From Bacteroidales bacterium 6E (GTDB lineage: Bacteria; Bacteroidota; Bacteroidia; Bacteroidales; Prolixibacteraceae), in the NCBI GenBank assembly GCA_001270045.2, contig DF970668.1, positions 124,001 to 188,000 on the forward strand: a stretch of 64,000 nucleotides of DNA, read 5' to 3'. The position numbers and the translations under genes are program-made. Under the pieces are notes generated by a model. The model was given only the letters and a program-made list of their open reading frames with translations. It ran no database searches and had not been told where the DNA came from. Each line of letters starts with the position of its first letter. Positions within the stretch are counted from its first letter, which is position 1. Shown here in pieces: positions 43,255-52,772 of the stretch.

Positions 43255-43938
43255 ATGAGCAAATTTTTAACTGCGTCAATTGGCCGCAAATTTTTGATGA
43301 GCGTCACCGGTTTATTCCTGATGCTTTTCATCGTGGTCCACCTGACGGTGAATCTTTTGTTGATATTTGACGATAGTGGAGATCTTTTCAATGTGGCAGC
43401 CAACTTTATGGCTACCAATCCGGCGGTAAAGATCATGGAGCCTATTCTTGGACTTGGATTTATGATCCACATTATCTGGTCTTTCATCATTTCATGGGAG
43501 AATTACAAGGCCCGTCCAGTAAAATACAACAAGCAGGACTTGTCGAACGCCAGTTCCTGGTCATCGCGGAATATGCTGATCCTGGGTGCCCTGGTTCTCG
43601 TCTTCCTCATCATCCACATTTATGATTTCTACTGGAAGATCAAGATAACCGGTTCGGACCTGCTTCCCAACGTCGTCATCAATGGCGAAGAGATGCACAA
43701 TACCTATTTGCTCGTGAGCACCCATTTCAAGGAAAGTTTGGTTTTCAGCCTTTTGTATGTATTAGGTGGAGTTTTGCTGGGATTGCATGTAGTTCATGGT
43801 TTCTGGTCATCATTCCAGACACTGGGCATCAACAACAAGATCTGGATGAGTCGCCTTCAATGGGTGGCCAGGGTCTATGCCATTCTGGTGGCAGTTGGTT
43901 TCTCCGTCATCCCGCTCTACTTTGTGATTAAGTTTTAA
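43255..43938 (+). CDS. sdhC: succinate dehydrogenase/fumarate reductase cytochrome b subunit
   Basis: 227 residues with five membrane helices. It is the Bacteroidota/epsilon-type single-anchor subunit ('SIGRKFLMSVTGLFLMLFIV', 'MEPILGLGFMIHIIWSF', 'LILGALVLVFLIIHIYDFYW', 'VLGGVLLGLHVVHGFWSSFQ'). His residues in helices 1, 2, 3 and 4 would hold two haems b and serve quinone chemistry. It anchors the SdhA/SdhB pair to the inner membrane. First gene of the operon, 18 bases before sdhA. Confidence 0.93.
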   Translation: MSKFLTASIGRKFLMSVTGLFLMLFIVVHLTVNLLLIFDDSGDLFNVAANFMATNPAVKIMEPILGLGFMIHIIWSFIISWENYKARPVKYNKQDLSNASSWSSRNMLILGALVLVFLIIHIYDFYWKIKITGSDLLPNVVINGEEMHNTYLLVSTHFKESLVFSLLYVLGGVLLGLHVVHGFWSSFQTLGINNKIWMSRLQWVARVYAILVAVGFSVIPLYFVIKF

Positions 43939-43956
43939 CCAAAAAACAAACCGAAT

Positions 43957-45897
43957 ATGCAGATTTTAAATTCCAAAATACCGGAAGGACCATTGGCAGA
44001 AAAGTGGGCACGCCATAAGGCAGCCATCAGGGTGGTCAGTCCGGCCAATAAGCGCAAACTTGAAATCATTGTCGTGGGAACCGGTCTGGGTGGTGCTTCA
44101 GCAGCAGCCTCACTGGCCGAATTAGGATATAACGTAAAGTCTTTCTGTTACCAGGACAGTCCCCGCCGGGCACACTCCATTGCCGCCCAGGGGGGTATCA
44201 ATGCAGCCAAGAATTACCAGAACGACAACGACTCCGTTTTCCGTCTGTTTTATGACACCATCAAGGGAGGCGACTACCGTGCCCGTGAGGCGAACGTATA
44301 TCGTCTTGCCGAGGTTTCTCCCAATATCATCGACCAGTGCGTGGCACAGGGTGTACCTTTCGCCAGGGAGTACGGCGGTTTGCTCGACAACCGCTCTTTC
44401 GGCGGTGTTCTGGTGAGCCGTACGTTTTATGCCCGCGGACAGACAGGCCAGCAGCTCCTGCTGGGAGCCTACCAGGCACTGAACCGCCAGATTTCAAAAG
44501 GGAACGTAAAAATGTATCCCCGCCACGAAATGCTGGATGTAGTTGTGAAAGACGGTAAGGCACGCGGTATCATTGCCCGTGACCTGACCACCGGGGAAAT
44601 CAAGAGATACGGTGCACACGCCGTGGTTATCGCCACAGGGGGTTACGGGAATGTATTCTTCCTCTCCACGCTGGCCATGGGATCAAATGGCTCGGCCGCC
44701 TGGCAATGCTATAAAAAGGGAGCCATGTTTGCCAATCCGGCATTCGTGCAGATCCACCCCACCTGTATTCCGGTACACGGTAGCCAGCAGTCGAAACTGA
44801 CACTCATGTCGGAATCGCTCCGTAACGACGGTCGTGTGTGGGTACCCAAAAAGCTGGAAGATGCCCAGAAACTGAGGGAAGGAAAAATCGGCCCGAATGA
44901 CATCCCGGATGAAGACCGCGATTTCTATCTTGAAAGAAGATATCCCAGTTACGGGAACCTGGTGCCACGCGATGTGGCCTCACGTGCAGCCAAAGAAAGA
45001 TGCGATGCAGGATATGGCGTCAACCCGGAAGGGAAAGCCGTATACCTCGACTTTAAATATTCCATTGAGCGTCTGGGAAAGAAGGTCATTGAGGCCCGTT
45101 ACGGGAACCTTTTCCAGATGTATGAAAAGATCACTGATGTAGATCCCTACAAGGAGCCGATGATGATCTATCCTGCCATCCATTATTCAATGGGTGGAAT
45201 CTGGGTCGACTATAACCTGATGACCACCATTCCGGGGCTCTATGCCATCGGGGAAGCCAACTTCTCGGACCATGGCGCCAACCGGTTGGGTGCATCAGCC
45301 CTGATGCAGGGTCTGGCCGACGGATATTTCATACTCCCTTATACCATAGGGGATTACCTGGCGGGAGAAATCATGACACCCAAGACGGACGTCAATTCCC
45401 CAGAATTCGAGGAAGCCGAGAAGAACGTGAAAGACCGGATCCATCAACTCTTCAACGTGAAGGGCACCAAGACCGTCGACCATTTCCACAAGCAACTTGG
45501 ACACATCATGTGGGATTATGTGGGGATGTCGAGGAATGAGGAAGGACTGAAAAAAGCCATCGAGGAGATCAAGAAACTGAAAAAAGAATTCTGGTCGGAT
45601 GTGAAAATCCCGGGAGAACTGAACAATCTCAATCCCGAACTGGAGAAAGCAGGCCGCCTGGCCGATTTCTTCGACATTGGAGACCTGATGGCCCGTGATG
45701 CTTTGGAGAGGAATGAATCTTGCGGCGGACACTTCCGCGAAGAGTCAGTGACTGAAGACGGCGAAGCGCTTCGCAATGACGAGAAATTTGCCAATGTGGC
45801 CGTATGGGAATTTAAGGGAGAAAACAAGGAGCCACAACTCCATGTCGAAACCTTGAAATTCGAGAACGTTCAACTCACCCAGCGAAGCTATAAATAA
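43957..45897 (+). CDS. sdhA: succinate dehydrogenase/fumarate reductase flavoprotein subunit
   Basis: 646 residues. FAD-binding Rossmann motif '[20 protein letters not shown]'; covalent-FAD region '[20 protein letters not shown]', with the His that links FAD; substrate-site '[11 protein letters not shown]'; and '[12 protein letters not shown]', '[18 protein letters not shown]'. Interconverts succinate and fumarate at the cytoplasmic face of the complex. In Bacteroidota this one enzyme can run as fumarate reductase in fermentation or as succinate dehydrogenase in respiration. It is flanked by its partner genes. Confidence 0.97.
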   Translation: MQILNSKIPEGPLAEKWARHKAAIRVVSPANKRKLEIIVVGTGLGGASAAASLAELGYNVKSFCYQDSPRRAHSIAAQGGINAAKNYQNDNDSVFRLFYDTIKGGDYRAREANVYRLAEVSPNIIDQCVAQGVPFAREYGGLLDNRSFGGVLVSRTFYARGQTGQQLLLGAYQALNRQISKGNVKMYPRHEMLDVVVKDGKARGIIARDLTTGEIKRYGAHAVVIATGGYGNVFFLSTLAMGSNGSAAWQCYKKGAMFANPAFVQIHPTCIPVHGSQQSKLTLMSESLRNDGRVWVPKKLEDAQKLREGKIGPNDIPDEDRDFYLERRYPSYGNLVPRDVASRAAKERCDAGYGVNPEGKAVYLDFKYSIERLGKKVIEARYGNLFQMYEKITDVDPYKEPMMIYPAIHYSMGGIWVDYNLMTTIPGLYAIGEANFSDHGANRLGASALMQGLADGYFILPYTIGDYLAGEIMTPKTDVNSPEFEEAEKNVKDRIHQLFNVKGTKTVDHFHKQLGHIMWDYVGMSRNEEGLKKAIEEIKKLKKEFWSDVKIPGELNNLNPELEKAGRLADFFDIGDLMARDALERNESCGGHFREESVTEDGEALRNDEKFANVAVWEFKGENKEPQLHVETLKFENVQLTQRSYK

Positions 45898-45999
45898 AGA
45901 GCTATGGTAATGAAACTCCGGACCATTTGACAAACGACATATCCAACAGGCGTTTTTAAAGATTCCGGGACTCAGGTAAAACATCAAATTATCAGAAAA

Positions 46000-46761
46000 A
46001 TGGCTGACAAAATTCTTAAGAAGTTATATATAAAAGTCTGGAGGCAGAACAATGCCCAGGACAAAGGCAGGTTTGAAACCTACGAAATCGAGAATGTTTC
46101 GACCGGTTCATCATTCCTTGAAATGATGGACCTGCTCAACAATAACCTCATCGAAAAGGGTATCGACCCGATTGCGTTCGACCACGATTGCCGTGAGGGT
46201 ATATGTGGGATCTGCAGCATGTTCATCAATGGAAGGCCACATGGCCCGGACACTGCAGTCACCACCTGCCAGCTTCATATGCGTAAATTCAACGATGGCG
46301 ATACCATTACCGTTGAACCATGGCGTGCTGCTGCATTCCCGGTTATCAAGGACCTCATTGTGAACAGGAGCGCATTTGACACCATCCTGCAAGCGGGAGG
46401 ATTCATCTCCGTCAATACCGGTGGTGTTCCCGATGGCAATGCCATCCCGATCAGTCGCGATGATGCGGAAGAAGCCATGGATGCAGCTGCATGCATTGGT
46501 TGCGGAGCCTGCGTGGCTGCCTGCAAAAACTCATCGGCCATGCTGTTTGTTGCCGCCAAGGTATCACATCTGGCCAAACTTCCGCAAGGCCGTATAGAAG
46601 CCAAGGCAAGGGCAAGGAACATGGTCGCCAAAATGGACGAGCTTGGTTTCGGCGGTTGTACCAATACCGGTGCCTGTGAAGCCGAATGCCCGAAAAGCAT
46701 CTCGATTTCGCATATTGCCAGGCTGAACCGGGAGTACCTGGTTGCCAAATTTGCCGAATAG
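46000..46761 (+). CDS. sdhB: succinate dehydrogenase/fumarate reductase iron-sulfur subunit
   Basis: 253 residues carrying three clusters. The [2Fe-2S] ligands are in '[16 protein letters not shown]' plus 'VTTCQLHM'; the [4Fe-4S] ligands are in '[17 protein letters not shown]'; the [3Fe-4S] site is in '[17 protein letters not shown]'. It passes electrons between SdhA flavin and SdhC haems or quinone. It begins 102 bases after sdhA, a wider gap than between sdhC and sdhA, and is followed by a hairpin terminator. Confidence 0.97.
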   Translation: MADKILKKLYIKVWRQNNAQDKGRFETYEIENVSTGSSFLEMMDLLNNNLIEKGIDPIAFDHDCREGICGICSMFINGRPHGPDTAVTTCQLHMRKFNDGDTITVEPWRAAAFPVIKDLIVNRSAFDTILQAGGFISVNTGGVPDGNAIPISRDDAEEAMDAAACIGCGACVAACKNSSAMLFVAAKVSHLAKLPQGRIEAKARARNMVAKMDELGFGGCTNTGACEAECPKSISISHIARLNREYLVAKFAE

Positions 46762-46802
46762 GTGTTTGTCGAGAGACCAGATTATCAACTTCAGATATCA
46801 CG

Positions 46803-46834
46803 GAGGCTGCCTTTATCAGGTGGCCTCTTTCGTT
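46803..46834 (+). terminator. intrinsic terminator after sdhB
   Basis: A 9-bp stem (GAGGCTGCC / GGTGGCCTC, with two G-U pairs) and a TTTATCA loop precede a T-rich tail (TTTCGTTTCATT). Confidence 0.7.
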
Positions 46835-46910
46835 TCATTGACAATTCAAATAACTAAAAAAACCCATGAAAACAGGCAGGATACATTACCTGAAAATATT
46901 ATGAATGAGT

Positions 46911-46918
46911 TAATTTTG
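46911..46918 (+). promoter_or_regulatory. candidate -7 element for the aldolase gene
   Basis: TAATTTTG is an exact -7 match about 100 bases upstream of the aldolase ATG. No TTTG lies at the expected -33 distance, so the assignment is weak. Confidence 0.25.
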
Positions 46919-47014
46919 GGCATACTTCCCGCGGATATAGACTTAATTCCATCATTTTTAAGTAATTTCGAATGATATTTGATCAAAAGAGTAATCACAT
47001 AAAATAAAATGACA

Positions 47015-48016
47015 ATGGCACTTAGTTATAAAGATTTAGGATTGGTCAACACCAGAGAGATGTTTGCCAATGCCGTAAAGGGTGGATATGCAATCCCTGC
47101 ATACAACTTCAACAACCTGGAGCAGCTTCAGGCTATCATCAGTGCTTGTGTTGAAACCAAATCACCGGTGATCCTGCAGGTATCCAAAGGTGCCCGCCAG
47201 TATGCCAACCAGACGCTCCTCCGTTACCTGGCCCAGGGAGCCGTGGAGTATGCCAAGGAACTCAGCGAAGGTTACGGAATACCGATCGCCCTTCACCTTG
47301 ACCATGGTGACAGCTTTGAAACATGTAAAGATTGTATCGATATGGGATTCTCTTCCGTCATGATTGACGGATCACACCATCCCTACGAAAAAAATATCGA
47401 AGTTACCCGTCAGGTGGTTGAATATGCCCACAAATATGACGTTACTGTTGAAGGTGAACTCGGGGTTCTTGCCGGCATCGAAGATGATGTAGTAGCTGCC
47501 AAGTCGGTTTACACCAATCCTGATGACGTGATTGACTTCACCCAGAAGACCGGTGTTGACTCACTGGCCATCTCCATCGGAACTTCACATGGTGCCAACA
47601 AATTTACCCCGGCCCAGTGCACCCGTAACGAAGACGGTATCCTGGTACCCCCGCCACTCCGCTTCGACATCCTCGAAGAAATCGAGAGAAGGCTGCCCGG
47701 TTTCCCTATCGTTCTGCACGGTGCCTCTTCGGTTCCAGCTGACCTGGTGAAAATCATCAACGCCAACGGTGGTGCCCTGAAAGATGCAGTGGGAATTCCT
47801 GAAGAACAGCTCCGTCGCGCTGCCGCTTCTTCAGTATGCAAAATCAACATCGACTCAGATGGTCGTTTGGCCATGACCGCTGCCGTTCGCAAGGTATTCA
47901 CCGAGAATCCGGGCGAGTTCGACCCAAGAAAATACCTGGGACCAGCCCGTAGCTCACTGAAGGAACTGTACAAACACAAAATCGTGAACGTACTTGGTTC
48001 CAACAACAGGATCTGA
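47015..48016 (+). CDS. fbaA: class II fructose-bisphosphate aldolase
   Basis: The Met at 47015 is preferred to the one two codons earlier because the protein then begins with the usual 'MALSYKDLGL'. 333 residues with zinc-site motifs 'IALHLDHGDSFETC' (His and Asp), 'VEGELGVLAG' (Glu), 'AISIGTSHGANKF' (His) and 'IVLHGASSVP' (His), plus the phosphate-binding 'NIDSDGRLAMTAAVR'. Splits fructose 1,6-bisphosphate in glycolysis and makes it in gluconeogenesis. It stands alone and ends in a bidirectional terminator shared with the convergent aspartokinase gene. Confidence 0.95.
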   Translation: MALSYKDLGLVNTREMFANAVKGGYAIPAYNFNNLEQLQAIISACVETKSPVILQVSKGARQYANQTLLRYLAQGAVEYAKELSEGYGIPIALHLDHGDSFETCKDCIDMGFSSVMIDGSHHPYEKNIEVTRQVVEYAHKYDVTVEGELGVLAGIEDDVVAAKSVYTNPDDVIDFTQKTGVDSLAISIGTSHGANKFTPAQCTRNEDGILVPPPLRFDILEEIERRLPGFPIVLHGASSVPADLVKIINANGGALKDAVGIPEEQLRRAAASSVCKINIDSDGRLAMTAAVRKVFTENPGEFDPRKYLGPARSSLKELYKHKIVNVLGSNNRI

Positions 48017-48036
48017 TACTGAGAAAACACTATACC

Positions 48037-48067
48037 AAAAAGGCAGTGCGTGGGCACTGCCTTTTTT
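48037..48067. terminator. bidirectional intrinsic terminator between aldolase and aspartokinase genes
   Basis: A 13-bp stem, AAAAAGGCAGTGC (48037-48049) and GCACTGCCTTTTT (48054-48066), with a GTGG loop. A-run and T-run flanks make it work on both strands. Confidence 0.9.
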
Positions 48068-49321
48068 TTATTTCACCGCAATCTTCGCCGTTCGTCGGCT
48101 GTATTGCTCAATATATATTTTCGAATCCCGGGTCAGTTCTTCTATCTTCTCGTTGGTATAGTGCCTGATGGTGATCAGCCTCAGTCCGGTGTTATACTTC
48201 ACCTCGTAATCCTTACGCATATCCAGCACCATGGTCTCGAGTCCCAGTTCAGGCGCATCCACCAGTAAGCTTAAGTCAATGGCCGACTGCTGTACCATGT
48301 TTACTTTCAGGTTGTGTTTCGACATCATCGAGAACACACGGGCGATATCGTCGGAAGTGATAAACGAGAAGTCGTAAGGAGAAAATGTCAGAAGCACCTG
48401 GTTACCCTTGACAATATAAACCGGCGTAAGCTCGAGGGTGTGATCCACATGGTGGATAATGGTACCCTGCGGCTCGGGATGGACAAATGACCTTACATAC
48501 AAGGGAATACTCTTGTTATACAGGGGCTTCATGGTTTTCGGGTGGATCACCTGGGCTCCCGAATAGGTCATCTCAATGGCCTCCCTGTAAGAAAGTTCCT
48601 TTAAAAGCACAGTATCCGTAAACACCTTTGGATCAGCATTCAATACACCTGGCACGTCCTTCCAGATGGTGACACTTTCGGCATTCAGCAAACTTGCCAG
48701 AATCGCGGCGGTAAAATCGGATCCCTCCCTGCCCAGCGATGTGGTCAGGTTAGTTACGGTAGATCCAATAAATCCCTGCGTGATGTACATATGGTGTTCG
48801 CTGAACTGAAAAGTATTCTGGATCAACATCTCAGTCCATTTCCAGTTGACCGAAGCCTCCCTGAATTTATCGTCGGTACGCAGGCTCGCACGGATATCAA
48901 TCCAACGGTTAGACAGATGGATGCTTTCCAGGTAACTGCTTAGTATTTGTGAAGAAATTAACTCACCAAAACAAATGATCTGGTCATATTCAAAATCAAA
49001 TAAAAGGGAAGGTGGCTGCTTCAATTTTTTCTCCACCTCGGCAAAAAGGCTCATGACAGGTGCCGGAACATTGTCAGGTCCTCCAAACAGGTCAGAGGAA
49101 ATGTCGATATGGAATTGCTTGAATTCCTCAAATATTCCGAAAGTTTCATCCCAGCTGTTAAAATGGGCTTTCACCAAGGTTTCCAAAAGATTGGTGGTCT
49201 TACCCATAGCCGAAACGACTACAACCAGGTCATTGTCCTTATATTCCGAAATAATTTTGGATACATTTCTGACCCCTGCCGCATCCTTTACGGATGCCCC
49301 GCCGAACTTGAATACTTTCAT
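48068..49321 (-). CDS. aspartate kinase, monofunctional
   Basis: 417 residues. N-terminal kinase signature 'VFKFGGASVKDAAGVRNVSK', then 'VVVVSAMGKTTNLLETLV', 'LGREGSDFTAAILASLL' and 'EMTYSGAQVIHPKTM'. ACT-type regulatory segments follow from about residue 300 ('FITSDDIARVFSMMSKHNLK'). It makes aspartyl phosphate, the first step toward lysine, threonine, methionine and diaminopimelate. There is no fused homoserine dehydrogenase. The ACT region suggests feedback control by an amino acid. Confidence 0.93.
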   Translation of the reverse strand: MKVFKFGGASVKDAAGVRNVSKIISEYKDNDLVVVVSAMGKTTNLLETLVKAHFNSWDETFGIFEEFKQFHIDISSDLFGGPDNVPAPVMSLFAEVEKKLKQPPSLLFDFEYDQIICFGELISSQILSSYLESIHLSNRWIDIRASLRTDDKFREASVNWKWTEMLIQNTFQFSEHHMYITQGFIGSTVTNLTTSLGREGSDFTAAILASLLNAESVTIWKDVPGVLNADPKVFTDTVLLKELSYREAIEMTYSGAQVIHPKTMKPLYNKSIPLYVRSFVHPEPQGTIIHHVDHTLELTPVYIVKGNQVLLTFSPYDFSFITSDDIARVFSMMSKHNLKVNMVQQSAIDLSLLVDAPELGLETMVLDMRKDYEVKYNTGLRLITIRHYTNEKIEELTRDSKIYIEQYSRRTAKIAVK

Positions 49322-49346
49322 TTGCGTGGAATTTTCATTTGTAGAA

Positions 49347-49381
49347 CAAAACTAATGATTTTCGGGTTTTGCCCCGAAAAT
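49347..49381 (-). promoter_or_regulatory. aspartokinase promoter overlapped by an inverted repeat
   Basis: On the minus strand: -33 TTCG (49375-49378), 20-base spacer, exact -7 TAGTTTTG (49347-49354), 26 bases before the ATG. A 9-bp inverted repeat, ATTTTCGGG / CCCGAAAAT (49358-49366 and 49373-49381), covers the -33 element and spacer. This is where an operator would block polymerase. Confidence 0.4.
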
Positions 49382-49509
49382 TGATGAACAGACACTCAAA
49401 ATATCTTTTTGCGGAAATCTTTAGTTTGCAAATGATAGTTATTGTTAAACCTATGGTAACGGAAACCTTTCAATTTTGATTATTTTGGTGGCTGATAAAA
49501 AAACATCCT

Positions 49510-50334
49510 ATGAATTTACAATCAACCGTTACCCTGAACAACGGTGTGGCCATGCCAATCTTTGGGCTGGGCGTATTCAGGGCCAGTGAGGGAGAAGAAG
49601 TCGAGAATGCAATCCTGAAGGCAATCGAGGTTGGATATATCCACATCGATACCGCCGCGGTGTATGGAAACGAGAAAGGTGTCGGACAAGCCGTCAGAAG
49701 AAGCGGACTTTCCCGAAAGGACATCTTCATCACCACCAAGGTCTGGAATTCAGACCAAGGTTATGCTTCCGCGATGAAAGCCTTTGACCAAAGCATTGAC
49801 CGGTTGGGAATGGATTATGTGGATCTTTACCTGATCCACTGGCCCAAGGGTCCCTTGTCGAATGAAACCTGGAAAGCCATGGAGGAGATCTATCGCTCAG
49901 GCAGGGCTAAAGCCATTGGCGTAAGTAACTTCCTGGTCCACCATCTGGAAGAACTCCTGCCCCATTGTCATGTAAAGCCGACGGTCAACCAGATAGAATT
50001 CCATCCCTGGCTTCAGCAACCGGCGCTGATAAAATTCTGTATCGACAATGGAATCCAGCCCGAAGCCTGGAGTCCCATCATGAAAGGCCGGGTCAATGAA
50101 ATACCTGTGATCAGGGCACTTGCCGCCAAATATGGCAAATCGCCTGTCCAGGTAACCCTACGCTGGGAGATCCAGAAAAGCATCGTGACCATACCAAAAT
50201 CGGTCAAAGCCGAACGCATCATGTCGAATGCAGATATCTTCAACTTTGAGCTGACACCCGAAGAAATGGCCATGATAGACCGTCTTGACAAACATGAACG
50301 TATCGGCGCCGATCCCGACAACTTTAATTTTTAA
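49510..50334 (+). CDS. aldo/keto reductase
   Basis: 274 residues, the usual length. Marks: 'MPIFGLGVFRASEGEEVENA', 'YIHIDTAAVYGNEKGVGQAV' (catalytic Asp and Tyr), 'VFITTKVWNSD'-like strand with the catalytic Lys, 'YLIHWPKGP' (His), 'AIGVSNFLVHHLEELL' and the NADPH-binding 'VTIPKSVKAERIMSNADIFN'. Reduces carbonyl compounds with NADPH in the cytoplasm; most like 2,5-diketo-gluconate reductase or methylglyoxal reductase types. The S9 peptidase starts 21 bases downstream, so they are probably one transcript. Confidence 0.93.
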   Translation: MNLQSTVTLNNGVAMPIFGLGVFRASEGEEVENAILKAIEVGYIHIDTAAVYGNEKGVGQAVRRSGLSRKDIFITTKVWNSDQGYASAMKAFDQSIDRLGMDYVDLYLIHWPKGPLSNETWKAMEEIYRSGRAKAIGVSNFLVHHLEELLPHCHVKPTVNQIEFHPWLQQPALIKFCIDNGIQPEAWSPIMKGRVNEIPVIRALAAKYGKSPVQVTLRWEIQKSIVTIPKSVKAERIMSNADIFNFELTPEEMAMIDRLDKHERIGADPDNFNF

Positions 50335-50355
50335 ATTCACATAAACCAACGGAAC

Positions 50356-52719
50356 ATGATCCGACTATCCCTGCTGACCATCCTTTTCCTTACTTCAGGA
50401 ATCGTATATGCCCAACCTGTTAATCACAGCCAGTTGACCATTGAGACCATCATGCAAAAAACGGAGTATTGGAGAGGTGCGGAACCCAGTGACATTATCT
50501 GGGGAACCGATAACCAAACCCTCTATTTCAACTGGAACCCGGAAAAAGACTCCCTTTCATCACTGTACAGGATAACCCTGAAGGATCCAACCCCGGCAAA
50601 GGTTACCCTCGAGCAAAAGTCGCAACTTCCGGAAAGGGGAATCTTCTACGACTCTGATAATCGCCGGGCAGTTTATGTCCGCAAAGGGGATATTTACATC
50701 CTCGACCTCAAAAAGAACATCGAACGTCAGCTGACTGCATTTGCCGGCAGGGAAAGTTCACCCTCCTTTTCGGCTGATGGACGTTGGGTAATCTTTCAGT
50801 ATAACCAAAACCTTTTCAGGGTGGATACGGAAACCGGCCTGTTGGAACAAATGACCGACTTCGTTGCCGGAGAAGATAGGGCGGACAGGAAGAAGCAAGG
50901 CCAGGCCCAGTGGCTTGAGAACCAACAGCTGGAACTCTTTGAAGTCCTCCAGGAGAAAAAAGCCATGGTAAAAACAAGGGAGTTCAGGCAATCGGGAGAA
51001 GAAGAAACAACACCCCTCCGGATATATCTGGGCAAGGAAAGGGCCGGAAGCATGTCGATGAGCCCTTCAGGGAATTACATCGCTTACACTACATTTAATC
51101 AGGGAGGGGGCGACCCCACCAGCGTTACCCATTTTGTGACCGGATCGGGATATACCGAAGAACAGGCCGCCCGCACCAAGGTAGGTTCGCCCGTAACACA
51201 GATGAAACTCTATGTATATGACCGACTGAACAGGAAAATTATGGCCGTAGAAACCGACAGTCTGCCCGGGATCAAGGACCTGCCAGATTTCTGGGCTGAC
51301 TATCCAGACCGCAAACCGGCACCCGACAAGGTTGAACCCCGTCAGGTAAGCCTGTCGTCGCCCATTTGGAATGCCATCCAAGACCAGGCAATAGTGATTG
51401 CCAGGTCCCATGATAACAAGGACCGCTGGATTTGCATACTGAATGCAGCCAATGGAAAACTTACGTCAGTAGACCGTCAGCGCGATGAAGCATGGATCGC
51501 CGGTCCCGGAATCAGTGGCTATGGCGGGAATGCCGGATGGATGGCCGATAATCGCACCATTTGGTTCCAGACGGAAGAGTCGGGATATTCACACCTGGTT
51601 GTGCTGGATAGCGGGAATGGGCAAAAAAGAGCCCTGACCTCAGGCCCATGGGAGGTTTACGAACCTTATCTTTCTTATGACAAACAGCACTTTTATTTCA
51701 CGTCCAATATGAAACACCCCGGCATCCGGCATTTTTACCGGATACCTGTTACCGGGGGGGAGCCCATTCAGATCACCAACGAGGATGGAGGACATGAAAT
51801 CACCATATCACCCGATGAGAAATGGCTGGCTTACCGCCATTCATCCGGCAATCAACCCTGGGAACTCTATCTACAGGAAAACAAACCGGGAGCCACCCGC
51901 CTTAAGATAACCCACTCCACTACGCCTGAATTTGAGGCCTATAAATGGAGGATGCCCGAGTACATCACCTTTACCGCTGAAGACGGAGCCACAGTCCATG
52001 CCCGATTGTACAGGCCCAATCAGCCAAAAGAACAAGGTCCTGCAGTCATATTTGTACATGGGGCAGGATATCTCCAGAATGCCCACCAGTGGTGGAGCAG
52101 CTATTTCAGGGAGTATATGTTTCACAACTTTCTGGTCGACAATGGCTATACTGTTCTCGACATCGACTACCGGGGAAGTTCGGGATATGGGCGGGACTGG
52201 CGTACAGGCATCTACCGTCACATGGGAGGCAAAGACCTCAGTGACCATGTGGATGGTGCCCGCCACCTGATCGAAAAATACCAGGTCTCGCCAAAGAAAA
52301 TAGGCATCTATGGCGGATCATACGGAGGATTTATCACCCTGATGGCCATGTTTAACCACCCTGACCTCTTCTCGGCAGGAGCGGCATTGCGGTCGGTAAC
52401 CGACTGGGCACATTACAATCATGGTTATACCGCCAACATCCTGAATACACCTATAGAGGATAGCTTAGCGTATCGAAGGAGTTCACCAATCTACTTTGCG
52501 GAAGGGCTGAATGGAGCTTTACTGATGTGTCATGGGATGGTCGACGACAATGTCCAGTTCCAGGACATCGTAAGGCTGACCCAGCGATTGATCGAACTAG
52601 GCAAGGAAAACTGGGAACTCGCGGTATACCCCGTAGAGTCACACGGATTCACCGAACCTTCGAGTTGGGTTGATGAATACAAAAGAATTTACAAGCTGTT
52701 TGAGGAAAATCTGAAATAG
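50356..52719 (+). CDS. S9-family prolyl oligopeptidase/dipeptidyl-peptidase IV-like serine peptidase, secreted
   Basis: 787 residues with a signal peptide ('LLTILFLTSGIVYAQ'). An N-terminal beta-propeller (about 30-500; TolB-like blades such as 'ESSPSFSADGRWVIFQYNQN') precedes an alpha/beta-hydrolase domain. Its nucleophile is Ser655 in 'GIYGGSYGGFITL', with the likely Asp730 in 'CHGMVDDNVQFQD' and His763 in 'VESHGFTEPSSW'. Periplasmic cleavage of short peptides after proline or alanine fits. It follows the aldo/keto reductase gene in the same direction, with no obvious metabolic link. Confidence 0.93.
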   Translation: MIRLSLLTILFLTSGIVYAQPVNHSQLTIETIMQKTEYWRGAEPSDIIWGTDNQTLYFNWNPEKDSLSSLYRITLKDPTPAKVTLEQKSQLPERGIFYDSDNRRAVYVRKGDIYILDLKKNIERQLTAFAGRESSPSFSADGRWVIFQYNQNLFRVDTETGLLEQMTDFVAGEDRADRKKQGQAQWLENQQLELFEVLQEKKAMVKTREFRQSGEEETTPLRIYLGKERAGSMSMSPSGNYIAYTTFNQGGGDPTSVTHFVTGSGYTEEQAARTKVGSPVTQMKLYVYDRLNRKIMAVETDSLPGIKDLPDFWADYPDRKPAPDKVEPRQVSLSSPIWNAIQDQAIVIARSHDNKDRWICILNAANGKLTSVDRQRDEAWIAGPGISGYGGNAGWMADNRTIWFQTEESGYSHLVVLDSGNGQKRALTSGPWEVYEPYLSYDKQHFYFTSNMKHPGIRHFYRIPVTGGEPIQITNEDGGHEITISPDEKWLAYRHSSGNQPWELYLQENKPGATRLKITHSTTPEFEAYKWRMPEYITFTAEDGATVHARLYRPNQPKEQGPAVIFVHGAGYLQNAHQWWSSYFREYMFHNFLVDNGYTVLDIDYRGSSGYGRDWRTGIYRHMGGKDLSDHVDGARHLIEKYQVSPKKIGIYGGSYGGFITLMAMFNHPDLFSAGAALRSVTDWAHYNHGYTANILNTPIEDSLAYRRSSPIYFAEGLNGALLMCHGMVDDNVQFQDIVRLTQRLIELGKENWELAVYPVESHGFTEPSSWVDEYKRIYKLFEENLK

Positions 52720-52772
52720 ACTTTACCGGAGAAGGATCATCCGGGAAAGCCTGTTTCAAGATAAAAGAGGGA

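Noticed and set aside
49484-49495. TTATTTTG strings before the aldo/keto reductase and GntP genes as promoters
   Set aside because: The second base of the -7 consensus (A) is missing in both, and no -33 element is correctly spaced.
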